Positions 45,898-55,657 of a stretch of DNA of 64,000 nucleotides are shown here, piece after piece. The number at the start of each line of letters is the position of its first letter. The first letter of the stretch is position 1. The stretch is taken from assembly GCA_903909605.1 (NCBI GenBank), contig CAIVWH010000021.1, positions 1 through 64,000 of the forward strand, read 5' to 3'. Position numbers and translations under genes: made by a program. The stretch comes from an uncultured Micrococcales bacterium. Lineage in GTDB: Bacteria; Actinomycetota; Actinomycetes; Actinomycetales; Microbacteriaceae. The notes beneath the pieces are model-generated. The model was given only the letters and a program-made list of their open reading frames with translations. It was not told the DNA's origin and did no database searches.

Positions 45898-46977
45898 TTA
45901 CTTCCTCTTCTTAGGGGTCTTGAGCTGCTTGTTTCCGCCGATAGCGCGGGTGAGCGTGAAGATGATGAGAACCAGGAACAGGACAATCAAAGCCGCACCC
46001 CAGGCGCGTTGCACCGAATAGTCGGTGCTGAGCGAAAGGTTGCCAAACAGGTAGGTTGGCAGGGTTTCGATTTGGCCGGCGAAGATGTTGAGGTTGGTTC
46101 CCGCCGACGGGTTCACCGTGAGCAAAAGCGGTGCGGTTTCACCGATGATTCGCGCGACTCCGAGCAGAACCGCTGTCACAATTCCCGACTTGGCCGCCGG
46201 TAACACCACCTGAAGGAACATGCGGTAGTTGGGAGCGCCAAGCCCAAGCGCGGCTGAACGCAGATCGGTTGGCACCAATCGAAGCGCCTCTTCGCAGACA
46301 CGTGCCACCGTGGGCAGCATCAGCGGCATCAACGCGAGCGAGCCTGTGATTCCGCTCTGTCCCGACCAGTGAGTCACGATCATTGCCGAGTAGATGAAAA
46401 GACCCGAAACCACCGAGGGCAAACCAGACATCGACTGGATGAGCGAACGAATGAAGTTTCGACCACTTGCGCGCGACTCAGTCAAATAGATTGCCACGCC
46501 GATGCCAAGCGGAACGGTTACCAGCGTGGTGAAGCCAACGACCAGAATCGAACCGAGCACGGCGTGACCGAGGCCACCGTAATCAAGGCTTGTGGTTGGT
46601 GAAATGTAAGTCGCATTTTGACTAATGAAGCTCCAGCGCATCATGCGAAGGCCCGCTTCGAAAACCGCGACCAGAACCGAACTGAGCAACACAGCGACGA
46701 GAACCGTGAAGAACACGGTGAAAACAATCAGCGCAGCATCCTGGCGGCCACGCTTCTTGAACAGGTAGCCACCGATGCCGACCGATGCAATGAGTTGCAG
46801 CGGCACAAAGAGAACCAGCAGACCGATGGCGCCATCCAGGCCTAAAAGCACCGTGACCGCGGCGGCAACCGCGGCTGGCAAAACGCTGGCCAGGGTGACA
46901 AGCAAAATGTTGCGACTGTTGCGGCGCTTCCAGGGTGCGCTTGTGGGGCGAGTCTTCGCTGCGATTACTTGCGCCAT
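45898..46977 (-). CDS. pstA: phosphate ABC transporter permease PstA
   Basis: The 359-aa integral membrane permease has six or more segments. The EAA loop of the transporter is seen as [25 protein letters not shown] near 235-259. The N-terminal part has an extra pair of hydrophobic segments, so it is longer than E. coli PstA. It overlaps pstC by 13 nt, which indicates translational coupling. Confidence 0.94.
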   Translation of the reverse strand: MAQVIAAKTRPTSAPWKRRNSRNILLVTLASVLPAAVAAAVTVLLGLDGAIGLLVLFVPLQLIASVGIGGYLFKKRGRQDAALIVFTVFFTVLVAVLLSSVLVAVFEAGLRMMRWSFISQNATYISPTTSLDYGGLGHAVLGSILVVGFTTLVTVPLGIGVAIYLTESRASGRNFIRSLIQSMSGLPSVVSGLFIYSAMIVTHWSGQSGITGSLALMPLMLPTVARVCEEALRLVPTDLRSAALGLGAPNYRMFLQVVLPAAKSGIVTAVLLGVARIIGETAPLLLTVNPSAGTNLNIFAGQIETLPTYLFGNLSLSTDYSVQRAWGAALIVLFLVLIIFTLTRAIGGNKQLKTPKKRK

Positions 46978-47936
46978 GGCTGAGCCCTGTTCACGATGTA
47001 ACCGGCCAAGAAGTTGATCAGCAGTGTGGTGATGAATAGCACGACACCGGCGGCCATCAGGCCCGATCGCTCGTAATCGCTGGCATTGCCGAGCTTGCCA
47101 AGAATCATCGAGGCAATCGAGCCGCCTCGCGCCTCGGTGAGGTCTGCCCAGTTGATGTCGAATGACAAATTGAGCACGAAGAAAATCGCCACGGTTTCAC
47201 CGAGCGCGCGGCCAAGCCCAAGCAGCGTGCCGCCGACAATTCCACCGGATGCGGTTGGCAAGATCACCTTGGTAAACGTCGATGCCATTGACCCACCTAG
47301 TGCCTTGGCCGCATTGATGAGGTCTCTATCCATCTGTGAAAAGATTTCGCGAGTGACCGACGTGATGATTGGAACAATCATGACTGCCACAATCCAGCCT
47401 GCGATAAATGGTGAGCGCGAGAAGTTGCCACTGGTATTTGCAAACAACGGCAGCCAGCCGAGGTAGTGATTGAGCAGCTTGGCCCATCCCTCGGCAACCG
47501 GTGAAAACACGAACAGCCCCCAAAGACCAATCACCACGGATGGAAGCGCCGCGAGCAGGTCGACTAGCAGAGTCACAACTCGAGCAATTGGCTTGGGTGC
47601 AAGAAATTCAATTAGATAGGCCAACGCGATTGCCATCGGCACGGCAAGAATTACGCCGAGGATTGCGAGCAAGATCGAGCCGTAAAGCATCGGGAAGATT
47701 TGCATGATCATCGGCTGCACCGAATCGTCCCACTTGGATCCTGTGATGAAACCGATTCCCTCGTGCTGGAATGCCGGCCAAGCTCGAATCATCAGGAAGA
47801 TGAGCACGAGAACGACCAGAACGATTGAGAAGTAAGCGGTGCCGGTAGTGATTCCGAAGAAAATGCGATCGCCGAGAAGAGTCGGCTTGACGGTTAGCCG
47901 ACGACGCTGTGGCGCTGGCTTGGTCTCGACGGGCAT
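46965..47936 (-). CDS. pstC: phosphate ABC transporter permease PstC
   Basis: The 323-aa permease has six membrane segments and an EAA-type loop (DRDLINAAKALGGSMASTFTKV near 212-233). It is the first gene of the pst unit. A PHO-box-like direct repeat and a TATGTT -10 element lie just upstream. The Shine-Dalgarno is weak, and an out-of-frame ATG lies 8 nt before the chosen start. Confidence 0.94.
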   Translation of the reverse strand: MPVETKPAPQRRRLTVKPTLLGDRIFFGITTGTAYFSIVLVVLVLIFLMIRAWPAFQHEGIGFITGSKWDDSVQPMIMQIFPMLYGSILLAILGVILAVPMAIALAYLIEFLAPKPIARVVTLLVDLLAALPSVVIGLWGLFVFSPVAEGWAKLLNHYLGWLPLFANTSGNFSRSPFIAGWIVAVMIVPIITSVTREIFSQMDRDLINAAKALGGSMASTFTKVILPTASGGIVGGTLLGLGRALGETVAIFFVLNLSFDINWADLTEARGGSIASMILGKLGNASDYERSGLMAAGVVLFITTLLINFLAGYIVNRAQPWRK

Positions 47937-47966
47937 GCGTTCATGCTCGCCAGCGCGGGTAAAGGC

Positions 47967-47996
47967 AACATAGTCGGCAAGTTAACGGAAGGTTAA
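47967..47996 (-). promoter_or_regulatory. PHO-box-like direct repeat and promoter of pstC
   Basis: On the minus strand TTAACCTTCCG (47996-47986) and TTAACTTGCCG (47985-47975) form an 11-bp-phased direct repeat. TATGTT (47972-47967) follows as -10. It shares the TTAACCTTC core with the pstS site. Binding by a PhoP-type regulator is inferred. Confidence 0.7.
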
Positions 47997-48046
47997 TTGT
48001 GCTGCCGACGATGCCCGCGGTTCTTGTGGGCTTTGTTTGCCGCCCT

Positions 48047-48406
48047 TTAGCCATTCCAGATCTGCTGCATGCGGAACAGCATGACCACGGCGGTCAGCGA
48101 GGCCGCCGCAAGCACCAAAGTTGACCAGCGGGTGCGCTCGACCAGGGCCCAGAATCCCGAGCCAACCGGGATGATCAGGGCTACTAAGACATAGGCGAAG
48201 AACTCCACCGTGTCTTGCTTGGCCTTTGCCCCACCGGCGACCAGCACGACGCTGGTTACGGCCTGAGCGAGCAAGCCAAGTTCAACAAGTGCCAATGTGC
48301 CTAGCGAAAAGCGGCTTGGCTTGCGCTTGAGAGTGCCGAGAATCACCAGGATGAGCGCAACCGTCAAATCGACAAAGACCTGCAGGCCCAGCAGCCAACC
48401 AATCAC
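48047..48406 (-). CDS. small integral membrane protein (four segments)
   Basis: This uncharacterised 119-aa protein has four hydrophobic segments (about residues 3-24, 34-58, 68-88, 94-112) and no catalytic motif. It overlaps the truB stop by 4 nt, so it is co-translated with truB. No family was recognised. Confidence 0.7.
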   Translation of the reverse strand: MIGWLLGLQVFVDLTVALILVILGTLKRKPSRFSLGTLALVELGLLAQAVTSVVLVAGGAKAKQDTVEFFAYVLVALIIPVGSGFWALVERTRWSTLVLAAASLTAVVMLFRMQQIWNG

Positions 48407-49296
48407 ATTTCCTCCTTGGCAAACACCACGAGCGACTTCAATTGCTGGCCGTGAGGCTCGAGCATCGCCACAACTCTATCGCCGCGCACACCCGCCACTA
48501 CTTCAGCAAGCGAGCCAGCCGAGCGAGAAATTCGTTTGCCGTGACGCAAGTCGATTTCGTCTTGCTCGCTGAGTTCACAAAGCTCGAAACCGCTCACAGC
48601 CTCGCGCATCGATGTGACCACAAGAGACTCTCGACTAAGCCCTTCAAGGCCTTGCGCGTCAGCAACCGCATAACCACCGATTCGAGTGCGGCGAAGAGAA
48701 GTGAGATGCCCGAGCGAACCAAGTGCGCGGCCAAGATCGCGAGCAAGGGCACGGATGTAGGTTCCGCTGGAACAGCTGATTCGAACATCCAGGTCGAGGA
48801 ATTTGTGACCCTCGAGCATTTGCTCGCGCGGCTCGCCAAGAATGACAAACTCTGAAACCGTCACCGGTCGCGACTTGAGCTTTACCTCGTCGCCACCGCG
48901 AACGAGTGCGTAGGCGCGTTTGCCATCGACCTTGATGGCACTGACAGATGAGGGCACCTGATCAATCTCGCCGGTGAGCCTGGCGACCTCTTCTCGGATG
49001 CGCTCGATAGAACAATCAGCGAGCGAACCGAAGTCGGTCACCTCGCCTTCGGCATCGTCGGTGATGGTTGCGGCGCCGAGGCGGATGGTGGCCTCATAGG
49101 TTTTGTCTTGGCCGACGATGAAGGTCAGCAATTTGGTGCCGGAATCGATTCCGATCACCAGTAGCCCGGTTGCCATCGGGTCGAGAGTTCCGGCGTGGCC
49201 GACCCGCCTGGTGCCCGCTACCCCACGCAGCTTGGCAACTACATCGTGGCTGGTCCAGCCGGCCGGCTTATCAATCAGCGCCAGACCCGAAGACAT
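48403..49296 (-). CDS. truB: tRNA pseudouridine(55) synthase
   Basis: TruB (297 aa) forms pseudouridine 55 in tRNAs. The catalytic Asp39 lies in GHAGTLDPMATG (33-44); the KPAGWTSHD N-terminus and CSSGTYIRALARDLG near 175 are typical. A PUA-like C-terminal part follows. It starts directly after rbfA, with no spacer. Confidence 0.96.
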   Translation of the reverse strand: MSSGLALIDKPAGWTSHDVVAKLRGVAGTRRVGHAGTLDPMATGLLVIGIDSGTKLLTFIVGQDKTYEATIRLGAATITDDAEGEVTDFGSLADCSIERIREEVARLTGEIDQVPSSVSAIKVDGKRAYALVRGGDEVKLKSRPVTVSEFVILGEPREQMLEGHKFLDLDVRISCSSGTYIRALARDLGRALGSLGHLTSLRRTRIGGYAVADAQGLEGLSRESLVVTSMREAVSGFELCELSEQDEIDLRHGKRISRSAGSLAEVVAGVRGDRVVAMLEPHGQQLKSLVVFAKEEM

Positions 49297-49743
49297 CTAG
49301 TTCTCGTCGGACTTTTCGTCGTGAGCCTTCGGCTCTTTGTAAGGGTTTGCCTCACCGGCGAAGTTAGCTTTGGCAGCCAAATCGTGCACCTGCTCGTCGC
49401 GCGCCTTCGCGGCCGCAAGCAACTCGTTCATGTGCGCCGCGGTCTCGGGAATCTCGTCGGACTCGAACTCGATGGTTGGGGTGAGTCGTATCGACAAACC
49501 TCGACCCACCTCGCGGCGAATCAGCCCCTTGTTGCGCTCAATGATCTCGGTGCTTTGCTTTTTGTCTTCGTCGCTGCCATAGACCGTGTAGAAGATTTTC
49601 GCGTGTTGCAGATCGGGAGTAACTCGAACATCGGTGATGGTGACGAAGCCCAGGTCGGGATCCTTGACGGCGCGCTCAAGAGCCTCGGCCACCAACACCT
49701 TAATTCGTTCTGCCAGTTTTCTGGCGCGTGCGTGATCAACCAA
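49297..49743 (-). CDS. rbfA: ribosome-binding factor A
   Basis: RbfA (148 aa) helps 16S rRNA maturation and cold adaptation. The KH-like core is visible (ALERAVKDPDLGFVTITDVRVTPDLQHAKIFYTVYG). The C-terminal tail (from about 120) is polar and charged. It starts 1 bp after infB and abuts truB. Confidence 0.96.
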   Translation of the reverse strand: MVDHARARKLAERIKVLVAEALERAVKDPDLGFVTITDVRVTPDLQHAKIFYTVYGSDEDKKQSTEIIERNKGLIRREVGRGLSIRLTPTIEFESDEIPETAAHMNELLAAAKARDEQVHDLAAKANFAGEANPYKEPKAHDEKSDEN

Positions 49744-49744
49744 T

Positions 49745-52387
49745 TTAGACTCGCGGCTTCTCGCGCATCTCGTAGGTCTCGATGATGTCTTCGAGTTGCA
49801 GCTCGTTGAAGTCGCTCAGGCCGATACCACATTCGTAGTCGGTCTTGACCTCGTTTGCATCATCCTTGAAACGCTTGAGCGATTCGATCTTCTGCTTGTC
49901 TGCGATGACCTTGCCATCGCGAAGCACGCGAGCCATTGCGTTGCGCTTGATTGAGCCCGAGCGAACAATCGAACCTGCGATGGTTCCAACCTTCGAAGAC
50001 TTGAACAGTTCGCGAACCTCTGCGGTGCCGACCTGAACTTCTTCGTACTCTGGCTTGAGCATGCCCTTGAGTGACTTCTCGATGTCCTCGAGTGCCGCAT
50101 AGATGACCGTGTAGTGACGAATGTCGACACCCTCGCGATCGGCGCGCTCCTTGGCCTTGTTGTCTGGCTTGACGTTGAAGCCGATGATGATCGCACTGTC
50201 GACGGTTGCCAGGTTGACATCCGACTCGGTAATTGCACCCACACCGCGGTGGATGATGCGCAGCTGAACCGAATCGTCGACCTCAATCTTGAGCAGCGAG
50301 TCTTCGAGGGCCTCAACGGCACCGGAAACGTCTCCCTTGATGATGAGGTTGAGTGACTCGACCTTGCCTTCTTCGAGTGCCTTGGTGAAGTCTTCGAGAC
50401 TGACGCGCTTGCGGGTCTTGGCCAGCAGAGCGTTGCGGTCGGCGGCTTCGCGCTTCTCGGCAATCTGACGGGCCTGGCGCTCGTCTTCTGTGACCACGAA
50501 GGTGTCACCGGCGCGAGGAACCGACTGCAGACCGAGAACCTGAACCGGGCGGCTCGGGCCAGCGGCCTCAACTGCGTTTCCGTTCTCGTCGAACATCGCA
50601 CGAACACGGCCGTGGGCCGCACCTGCGACGATCGAGTCGCCGACCTCGAGGGTTCCCGACTGGATGAGTACGGTAGCAACCGCACCGCGCCCCTTGTCGA
50701 GGTTCGCCTCGATGGCAACACCGCGAGCATCGCGGTTTGGGTTGGCACGAAGATCGAGGGCGGCATCTGCGGTCAGCAGAACCGCGTCGAGCAACTCTGG
50801 GATGCCCTTGCCGGTCAACGCCGAAACGTCAACGAACATGACATCGCCACCGTATTCCTCGGCGACCAGGTTGAACTCGGTCAACTGCTGACGAATCTTG
50901 GCAGGGTTTGCACCCTCCTTGTCGACCTTGTTCACTGCGACAACGATTGGCACACCTGCAGACTGAGCGTGGTTCAACGCTTCGACGGTCTGTGGCATGA
51001 CGCCGTCGTCTGCAGCGACAACAAGAATCGCGATGTCGGTAACCTGCGCACCACGCGCACGCATGGCGGTGAACGCCTCGTGACCAGGGGTGTCGATGAA
51101 GGTAATGGCGCGATCGATGCCCTCGTGCACGGCGTGCACCTGGTAGGCACCGATGTGCTGGGTGATTCCACCGGCTTCGCCGGCCTGAACGTTAGCGTTA
51201 CGAATCGAGTCGAGCAGACGAGTCTTACCGTGGTCGACGTGACCCATGACGGTCACAACTGGCGGACGGAACTCGAGCTCATCCTCTTCATCGAACTCGG
51301 TCGAGATGTCGACACCGAATGAGGTGAACAGCTCACGCTCTTCATCCTCAGGCGAGACGACCTCAATCTTGTAGCCGAGCTCTTCACCGAGAATCTGGAA
51401 GGTCTCGTCGTCGAGCGAAGCTGTAGCCGTGGTCATTTGTCCGAGGTGGAACAAAACAGTGATCAGCTGACCCGCATTCGCATCAATTTTGTCTGCGAAG
51501 TCTTGGATGCTCGCACCGCGACGCAGGCGAACAACAGTGTTGCCATCGCCGCGTGGAACGATTGCGCCACCCAGGCTAGGTGCTGAACGCTGTTCGAACT
51601 CTTCGCGCTTTTCGCGCTTTGACTTACGGGCCTTGTTGCGGCCGCCACCCTTTCCAAATGCGCCTGCCGTGCCGCCACTGCGACCACCGCGGCTCGGGCC
51701 ACCGCCCGGACGAGGAGCTCCGAAGCTAGGTGCACCTGCGCCACTACCGGCACCCGCGCCACCGAAACCTGGGCGTGGACCGCCGAAGCCTGGGCGACCT
51801 GGGCCACCGGCACCAGCCGGACGAGGACCACCTGGACGACCAGCGCCACCTGGGCCACCGACACCAGCCGGACGAGGACCACCTGGGCGACCTGCGCCAT
51901 CGCGGTTGCGCGAAGGTGCGAACGGATTGTTGCCACCTGGTCGGGCCATTGGGCGAGGAATGCCCATGCCCTGTGAAGCGGCGAAAGGATTATTGCCCGG
52001 ACGAGGAATGCCAGGAACTGCACTTGGTGCGGCCGGAGCAGTCGAACTTGTCGGCGCGGCCGGAGCCTCCGCTGCAGGTGCGACTGGAGTTTCTGCGACT
52101 GGAGCCGCTGGCTTGCGAGCACCAGGCTTCGGCGCAACTGGTGCGTCGGCCTCAACCGCAGGAGTCTCGGCAACCGGCTCTGCAGCCTTAGCCTTCGGGG
52201 CCTTCTTTGGCGCCTCTTCCTTTGGCTTGGCATCAGGGAACGCCTCGCGAAGTCGCTTAGCGACCGGCGGGGTGATCGTTGATGAACCGCTCTTTACGAA
52301 CTCTCCGAGTTCAGCGAGCTTTGCCAAAGCAACCTTGGAATCGATTCCAAGTTCTTTGGCGATGTCGTATACGCGTGGTAACGCCAC
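49745..52387 (-). CDS. infB: translation initiation factor IF-2
   Basis: IF-2 (880 aa) brings initiator tRNA to the 30S subunit. It has an N-terminal IF2N domain (1-50), a long Ala/Pro and Gly/Pro/Arg-rich linker (55-260), a second IF2N domain (275-340), the G domain with GHVDHGKT at 382-389 and NKVD, then domains II-IV. The start is GTG at 52387 with GGAG 8 nt upstream. The linker contains a 51-bp tandem repeat. Actinobacterial IF-2 commonly has such a linker. Confidence 0.96.
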   Translation of the reverse strand: MALPRVYDIAKELGIDSKVALAKLAELGEFVKSGSSTITPPVAKRLREAFPDAKPKEEAPKKAPKAKAAEPVAETPAVEADAPVAPKPGARKPAAPVAETPVAPAAEAPAAPTSSTAPAAPSAVPGIPRPGNNPFAASQGMGIPRPMARPGGNNPFAPSRNRDGAGRPGGPRPAGVGGPGGAGRPGGPRPAGAGGPGRPGFGGPRPGFGGAGAGSGAGAPSFGAPRPGGGPSRGGRSGGTAGAFGKGGGRNKARKSKREKREEFEQRSAPSLGGAIVPRGDGNTVVRLRRGASIQDFADKIDANAGQLITVLFHLGQMTTATASLDDETFQILGEELGYKIEVVSPEDEERELFTSFGVDISTEFDEEDELEFRPPVVTVMGHVDHGKTRLLDSIRNANVQAGEAGGITQHIGAYQVHAVHEGIDRAITFIDTPGHEAFTAMRARGAQVTDIAILVVAADDGVMPQTVEALNHAQSAGVPIVVAVNKVDKEGANPAKIRQQLTEFNLVAEEYGGDVMFVDVSALTGKGIPELLDAVLLTADAALDLRANPNRDARGVAIEANLDKGRGAVATVLIQSGTLEVGDSIVAGAAHGRVRAMFDENGNAVEAAGPSRPVQVLGLQSVPRAGDTFVVTEDERQARQIAEKREAADRNALLAKTRKRVSLEDFTKALEEGKVESLNLIIKGDVSGAVEALEDSLLKIEVDDSVQLRIIHRGVGAITESDVNLATVDSAIIIGFNVKPDNKAKERADREGVDIRHYTVIYAALEDIEKSLKGMLKPEYEEVQVGTAEVRELFKSSKVGTIAGSIVRSGSIKRNAMARVLRDGKVIADKQKIESLKRFKDDANEVKTDYECGIGLSDFNELQLEDIIETYEMREKPRV
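51800..51886. repeat. 51-bp direct repeat in the infB linker
   Basis: A 36-bp segment at 51800-51835 recurs at 51851-51886 with one mismatch, giving a 51-bp period. It encodes a 17-residue unit beginning [10 protein letters not shown] at residues 166-182 and 183-199 of IF-2. Such repeats are prone to length change by slippage. Confidence 0.7.
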
Positions 52388-52398
52388 TTAGTTTTCTC

Positions 52399-52422
52399 CT
52401 GTCTGGGGCCATCCCCAGTCAG
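52399..52422 (-). promoter_or_regulatory. hairpin overlapping the infB ribosome-binding site
   Basis: A stem CTGGGG/CCCCAG (52403-52408 with 52413-52418), extended by CTG/CAG past one mismatch, has a 4-nt loop. On the minus strand its 3' arm ends in the first bases of the infB AGGAG. Pairing could reduce access to this ribosome-binding site. Confidence 0.5.
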
Positions 52423-52458
52423 GGCAGGCCGTTAAAGCTTGAGGGGACTCATTTCGAG

Positions 52459-52719
52459 CTACTCATTTTTTGCCAACATCGTTTCTGCCTGTTCTTTGCT
52501 AAGCGCTAAACCTGAGGCCTTGCCTCGCAGTGCTCTGGCGAAACCGCCTCGGTCGCCCGCGAGTTGAAGACATTCTTTGCTGGGATGAAGCCACGCACCG
52601 CGACCAGAAAGCGAGGCAAGTGGGTCGAAAGTCAATTCGCCGGAGCGAAGCACGACACGAAGCATTGCTTTTCGTTCGGAGCGCTGGCGACAGCCAACAC
52701 AGGTTCTAACGGCATTCAT
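52459..52719 (-). CDS. ylxR: YlxR (DUF448) RNA-binding protein
   Basis: The 86-aa protein of the YlxR family is encoded between nusA and infB in most Gram-positive bacteria; a regulatory or RNase P-linked role has been reported elsewhere. The RTCVGCR motif with Cys7 and Cys10 and GRGAWLHPSKECLQLA are typical. I chose the ATG at 52719; a TTG at 52731 is possible. Confidence 0.88.
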   Translation of the reverse strand: MNAVRTCVGCRQRSERKAMLRVVLRSGELTFDPLASLSGRGAWLHPSKECLQLAGDRGGFARALRGKASGLALSKEQAETMLAKNE

Positions 52720-52778
52720 TCTACCGACCAATCGGACACTTGGGCAGGGGCAATCGGGGTGAAAACCCCGCCGCTGAC

Positions 52779-53798
52779 CTAGTCTTCGCCTTCGAGGATG
52801 CTCTCTGGCTGAACATCGATCTTGGCACCGGTCAGTTTGGCGGCCAGACGAACATTCTGGCCCTCCTTGCCGATGGCAAGCGATAGCTGGTAATCAGGCA
52901 CCAGGGCACGAACGTGAACTGCCTTGGCCTCGCCGGTGGCCTTGGGGTCGCCTGGGTTGATGATGTAGGCGCTGGTCACCTTGGCTGGCGAAAGCGCCTG
53001 TGTTACGAATTCGCAAATGTCTGTCGAGTAGTCGACGATGTCGATTTTCTCTTCGTTGAGCTCTGCCTGAACCGCGCGAACACGTTGGCCGAGCTCGCCG
53101 ATGCAAGCACCCTTTGCGTTGATGCCTGGCTCGTGCGCTCGAACCGCAATCTTGGTGCGGTGTCCCGCCTCGCGCGCAACCTGCACGATTTCGACGGTTC
53201 CCGCGGCGATCTCTGGCACCTCAAGAGCAAAGAGCTTGCGAACCAGAGTCGGGTGCGTGCGCGACACAGTCACCTGTGGCCCGCGGGTTCCCTTGTTCAC
53301 GTTGGTCACCAATACACGGATGCGCTTGCCGTGTGAATAGTCTTCGCCCGGTACCTGCTCTTCCGGAGGAAGAACGGCTTCGATGCTGCCGAGGTCAACG
53401 TGAATCATGTAAGGGCGCGGACCCTGCTGAATCACTCCGGTTACGATGTCGTCTTTTTTGCCGGTGAACTCGCCGAACAGACCCTCGTCATTGATCTCGC
53501 GAAGGCGCTGAGCAATTACCTGCTTTGCGCTGTGCGCAGCGATGCGGCCAAAGTTCTCGGGGGTGACATCTTTCTCGCTCGAAGTCTCTTCGCCCTCATC
53601 CGTGACGGTTTCGAAAATTGAAACCTTGCCGGTCTTGGGGTCTAGGTGTGCACGACCCTGCGGAAGATTCTTGGGATCAGCGTGCACTGACTTGAAGTAG
53701 GCGGCGAGAATCGCGGCCTCAATGATCGACACCAGTTCGGTGAATGGAATCTCTTTTTCACGTTCGATGAGTCGCAGTACGCTCAGGTCGATATCCAT
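52779..53798 (-). CDS. nusA: transcription termination/antitermination protein NusA
   Basis: NusA (339 aa) binds RNA polymerase and nascent RNA. It has an N-terminal domain (1-125), an S1 domain (about 128-195) and two KH domains (about 200-330; GACIGELGQRVRAVQAELNEEKIDIVDY and AIGKEGQNVRLAAKLTGAKID). AAAGG precedes the ATG. rimP, which usually comes directly before nusA, is absent; proS ends 43 bp upstream. Confidence 0.96.
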   Translation of the reverse strand: MDIDLSVLRLIEREKEIPFTELVSIIEAAILAAYFKSVHADPKNLPQGRAHLDPKTGKVSIFETVTDEGEETSSEKDVTPENFGRIAAHSAKQVIAQRLREINDEGLFGEFTGKKDDIVTGVIQQGPRPYMIHVDLGSIEAVLPPEEQVPGEDYSHGKRIRVLVTNVNKGTRGPQVTVSRTHPTLVRKLFALEVPEIAAGTVEIVQVAREAGHRTKIAVRAHEPGINAKGACIGELGQRVRAVQAELNEEKIDIVDYSTDICEFVTQALSPAKVTSAYIINPGDPKATGEAKAVHVRALVPDYQLSLAIGKEGQNVRLAAKLTGAKIDVQPESILEGED

Positions 53799-53841
53799 GG
53801 GCTCGCCTTTCGGCCAATAGTCAGTTGTAGGTCGGAGCCGG

Positions 53842-55596
53842 CTAGGCCAGCTCTGCTACCACCGAGTTTAGCGAAAGTGCTCGGCGCTCGCCGCTTCGAC
53901 GGTTCCAATGATCGACTTCGCCGTTTTCAAGGCCCTTGCCACAGATGACGATGTGCGGAACACCAATCAACTCGGCGTCTGAGAACTTGATTCCTGGCGA
54001 AACCTTGCGGTCGTCGAGGATGACCGACTTGCCCTTGGCCTCGAACTCGGCGGCGAGTCGCTCGGCGTGTTCAAATACCGAATCATCCTTACCGGTGGCG
54101 ACGATGTAGACGTCGGCCGGAGAAACCGATTCTGGCCAGATGAGACCCTTGTCGTCGCGGTTTGCCTCGGCCAACACGGCTACCAGGCGGGTAACGCCGA
54201 TTCCGTATGAACCCATGGTCACGGTCTGCAACTTGCCATTCTCATCGAGCACCTGAAGTCCTAGAGCCTGGGCATACTTGCGACCGAGCTGGAAAACGTG
54301 ACCAATCTCGATGCCGCGGGCGAGCTCAAGCGGGCCGGAGCCATCCGGGGCTGGGTCGCCGGCACGAACCTCGGCAATGTCTGCGATGCCATCGGCATTG
54401 AAGTCGCGCCCCTTGACCAGGTCGAACACGTGCTTGCCTTCGACATTGGCTCCGCTAATCCAGCTGGTGCCGTCGACCACTCGCGGGTCGAGCAGGTAGC
54501 GAACCTTGGCTTCGCCTTCGAGGCCGAGCAGCGGATTGCCGTTTTTCACCGGGCCGATGTAGCCCTTGACCAATTCGGGGTGACGCTCGAAGTCGGCGTC
54601 TGTTGCCGGTTCAACATCATTCGGGCCGAATGCGGCCTCGGCGCGCTTTGCGTCAACTTCGCGATCGCCTGGAATGCCGACTACCACGAGTGAACGCTTT
54701 CCTTCTGGCGAGGTGAGCGCGAGTACCACATTCTTCAAAGTATGGGCAGCGTTCCAAACATGACCGCGACCGTGATTAGCATTTGCAAAATCGACAAGCG
54801 AATCGATGGTGTTGGTGTTTGGAGTGTCGTGCACCGTTGCCGCTGGCAGGCCATCCGAGTTCATTGCCTTTGGCACGACGGTCTTAACCGCTTCTACGTT
54901 TGCTGCGTAGCCACCTGGCGAACGCACGAAGGTGTCTTCGCCGATTGGGCTTGGCGACAAGAACTCCTCGGATGCGGATCCGCCCATTGCTCCGGCGTCG
55001 GCTTTCACGATTACATAGTCGACACCGAGTCGTGTGAAGATGCGTTCGTACGCATCGCGCTGCGCTTGATATGACTTCTCAAGCCCTTCGTCGGTGAGAT
55101 CGAACGAGTAAGCGTCTTTCATGACGAATTCGCGACCTCGCAGCAAACCGGCTCGAGGCCTCGCCTCATCGCGATACTTGTTTTGAATTTGGTAGAGGCA
55201 AACTGGCAAGTCTTTGTATGACGAGTAAAGATCTTTCACCAACAAGGTGAACATCTCTTCGTGGGTTGGCGCGAGCAGGTAATCGGCCTTTTTGCGGTCT
55301 TGAAGTCGAAACAGGTTGTCGCCGTACTCGGTCCAGCGGCCGGTTTGCTCATATGGCTCGCGTGGCAGCAGCGCCGGAAAGAACACCTCTTGGGCCCCGG
55401 CGCGGTTCATCTCTTCGCGAACGATGCGCTCGACCTTGGCCTTTACTGCCAGGCCAAGCGGAAGCCAGGTGTAGACGCCAGGAGCAGCTCGGCGAATGTA
55501 GCCGGCTCGCAGCAGCAGCTTGTGGCTCTCGACCTCGGCTTCGGCCGGGTCTTCGCGAAGGGTGCGCAGGAACAGGGATGACAAGCGGATTGGCAT
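53842..55596 (-). CDS. proS: prolyl-tRNA synthetase
   Basis: This bacterial-type class IIa ProRS (584 aa) has class II motifs 1-3, including [32 protein letters not shown] near 133-165. An editing insertion of YbaK type lies between motifs 2 and 3 (about 225-385), and an anticodon-binding domain is at the C-terminus. No Shine-Dalgarno; TAAACT ends 6 nt before the ATG, suggesting a leaderless mRNA. It lies between ispG and nusA. Confidence 0.97.
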   Translation of the reverse strand: MPIRLSSLFLRTLREDPAEAEVESHKLLLRAGYIRRAAPGVYTWLPLGLAVKAKVERIVREEMNRAGAQEVFFPALLPREPYEQTGRWTEYGDNLFRLQDRKKADYLLAPTHEEMFTLLVKDLYSSYKDLPVCLYQIQNKYRDEARPRAGLLRGREFVMKDAYSFDLTDEGLEKSYQAQRDAYERIFTRLGVDYVIVKADAGAMGGSASEEFLSPSPIGEDTFVRSPGGYAANVEAVKTVVPKAMNSDGLPAATVHDTPNTNTIDSLVDFANANHGRGHVWNAAHTLKNVVLALTSPEGKRSLVVVGIPGDREVDAKRAEAAFGPNDVEPATDADFERHPELVKGYIGPVKNGNPLLGLEGEAKVRYLLDPRVVDGTSWISGANVEGKHVFDLVKGRDFNADGIADIAEVRAGDPAPDGSGPLELARGIEIGHVFQLGRKYAQALGLQVLDENGKLQTVTMGSYGIGVTRLVAVLAEANRDDKGLIWPESVSPADVYIVATGKDDSVFEHAERLAAEFEAKGKSVILDDRKVSPGIKFSDAELIGVPHIVICGKGLENGEVDHWNRRSGERRALSLNSVVAELA

Positions 55597-55657
55597 AGGC
55601 CGAGTTTAGCCGAGCGGCATCAATCTGCAGGCTTGCTGCAGTGCCGAAGCCGGATGC

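Noticed and set aside
49816..50766. Long second minus-strand frame (316 codons) within infB
   Set aside because: The translation is Ser/Arg-rich without domain features; the IF-2 G domain and C-terminal domains in the other frame explain the sequence.
51489..52391. Long open plus-strand frame (300 codons) opposite infB
   Set aside because: It is a GC-rich shadow of the IF-2 linker, with Pro/Ala/Arg-rich low-complexity translation and no ribosome-binding site. infB is certain on the other strand.
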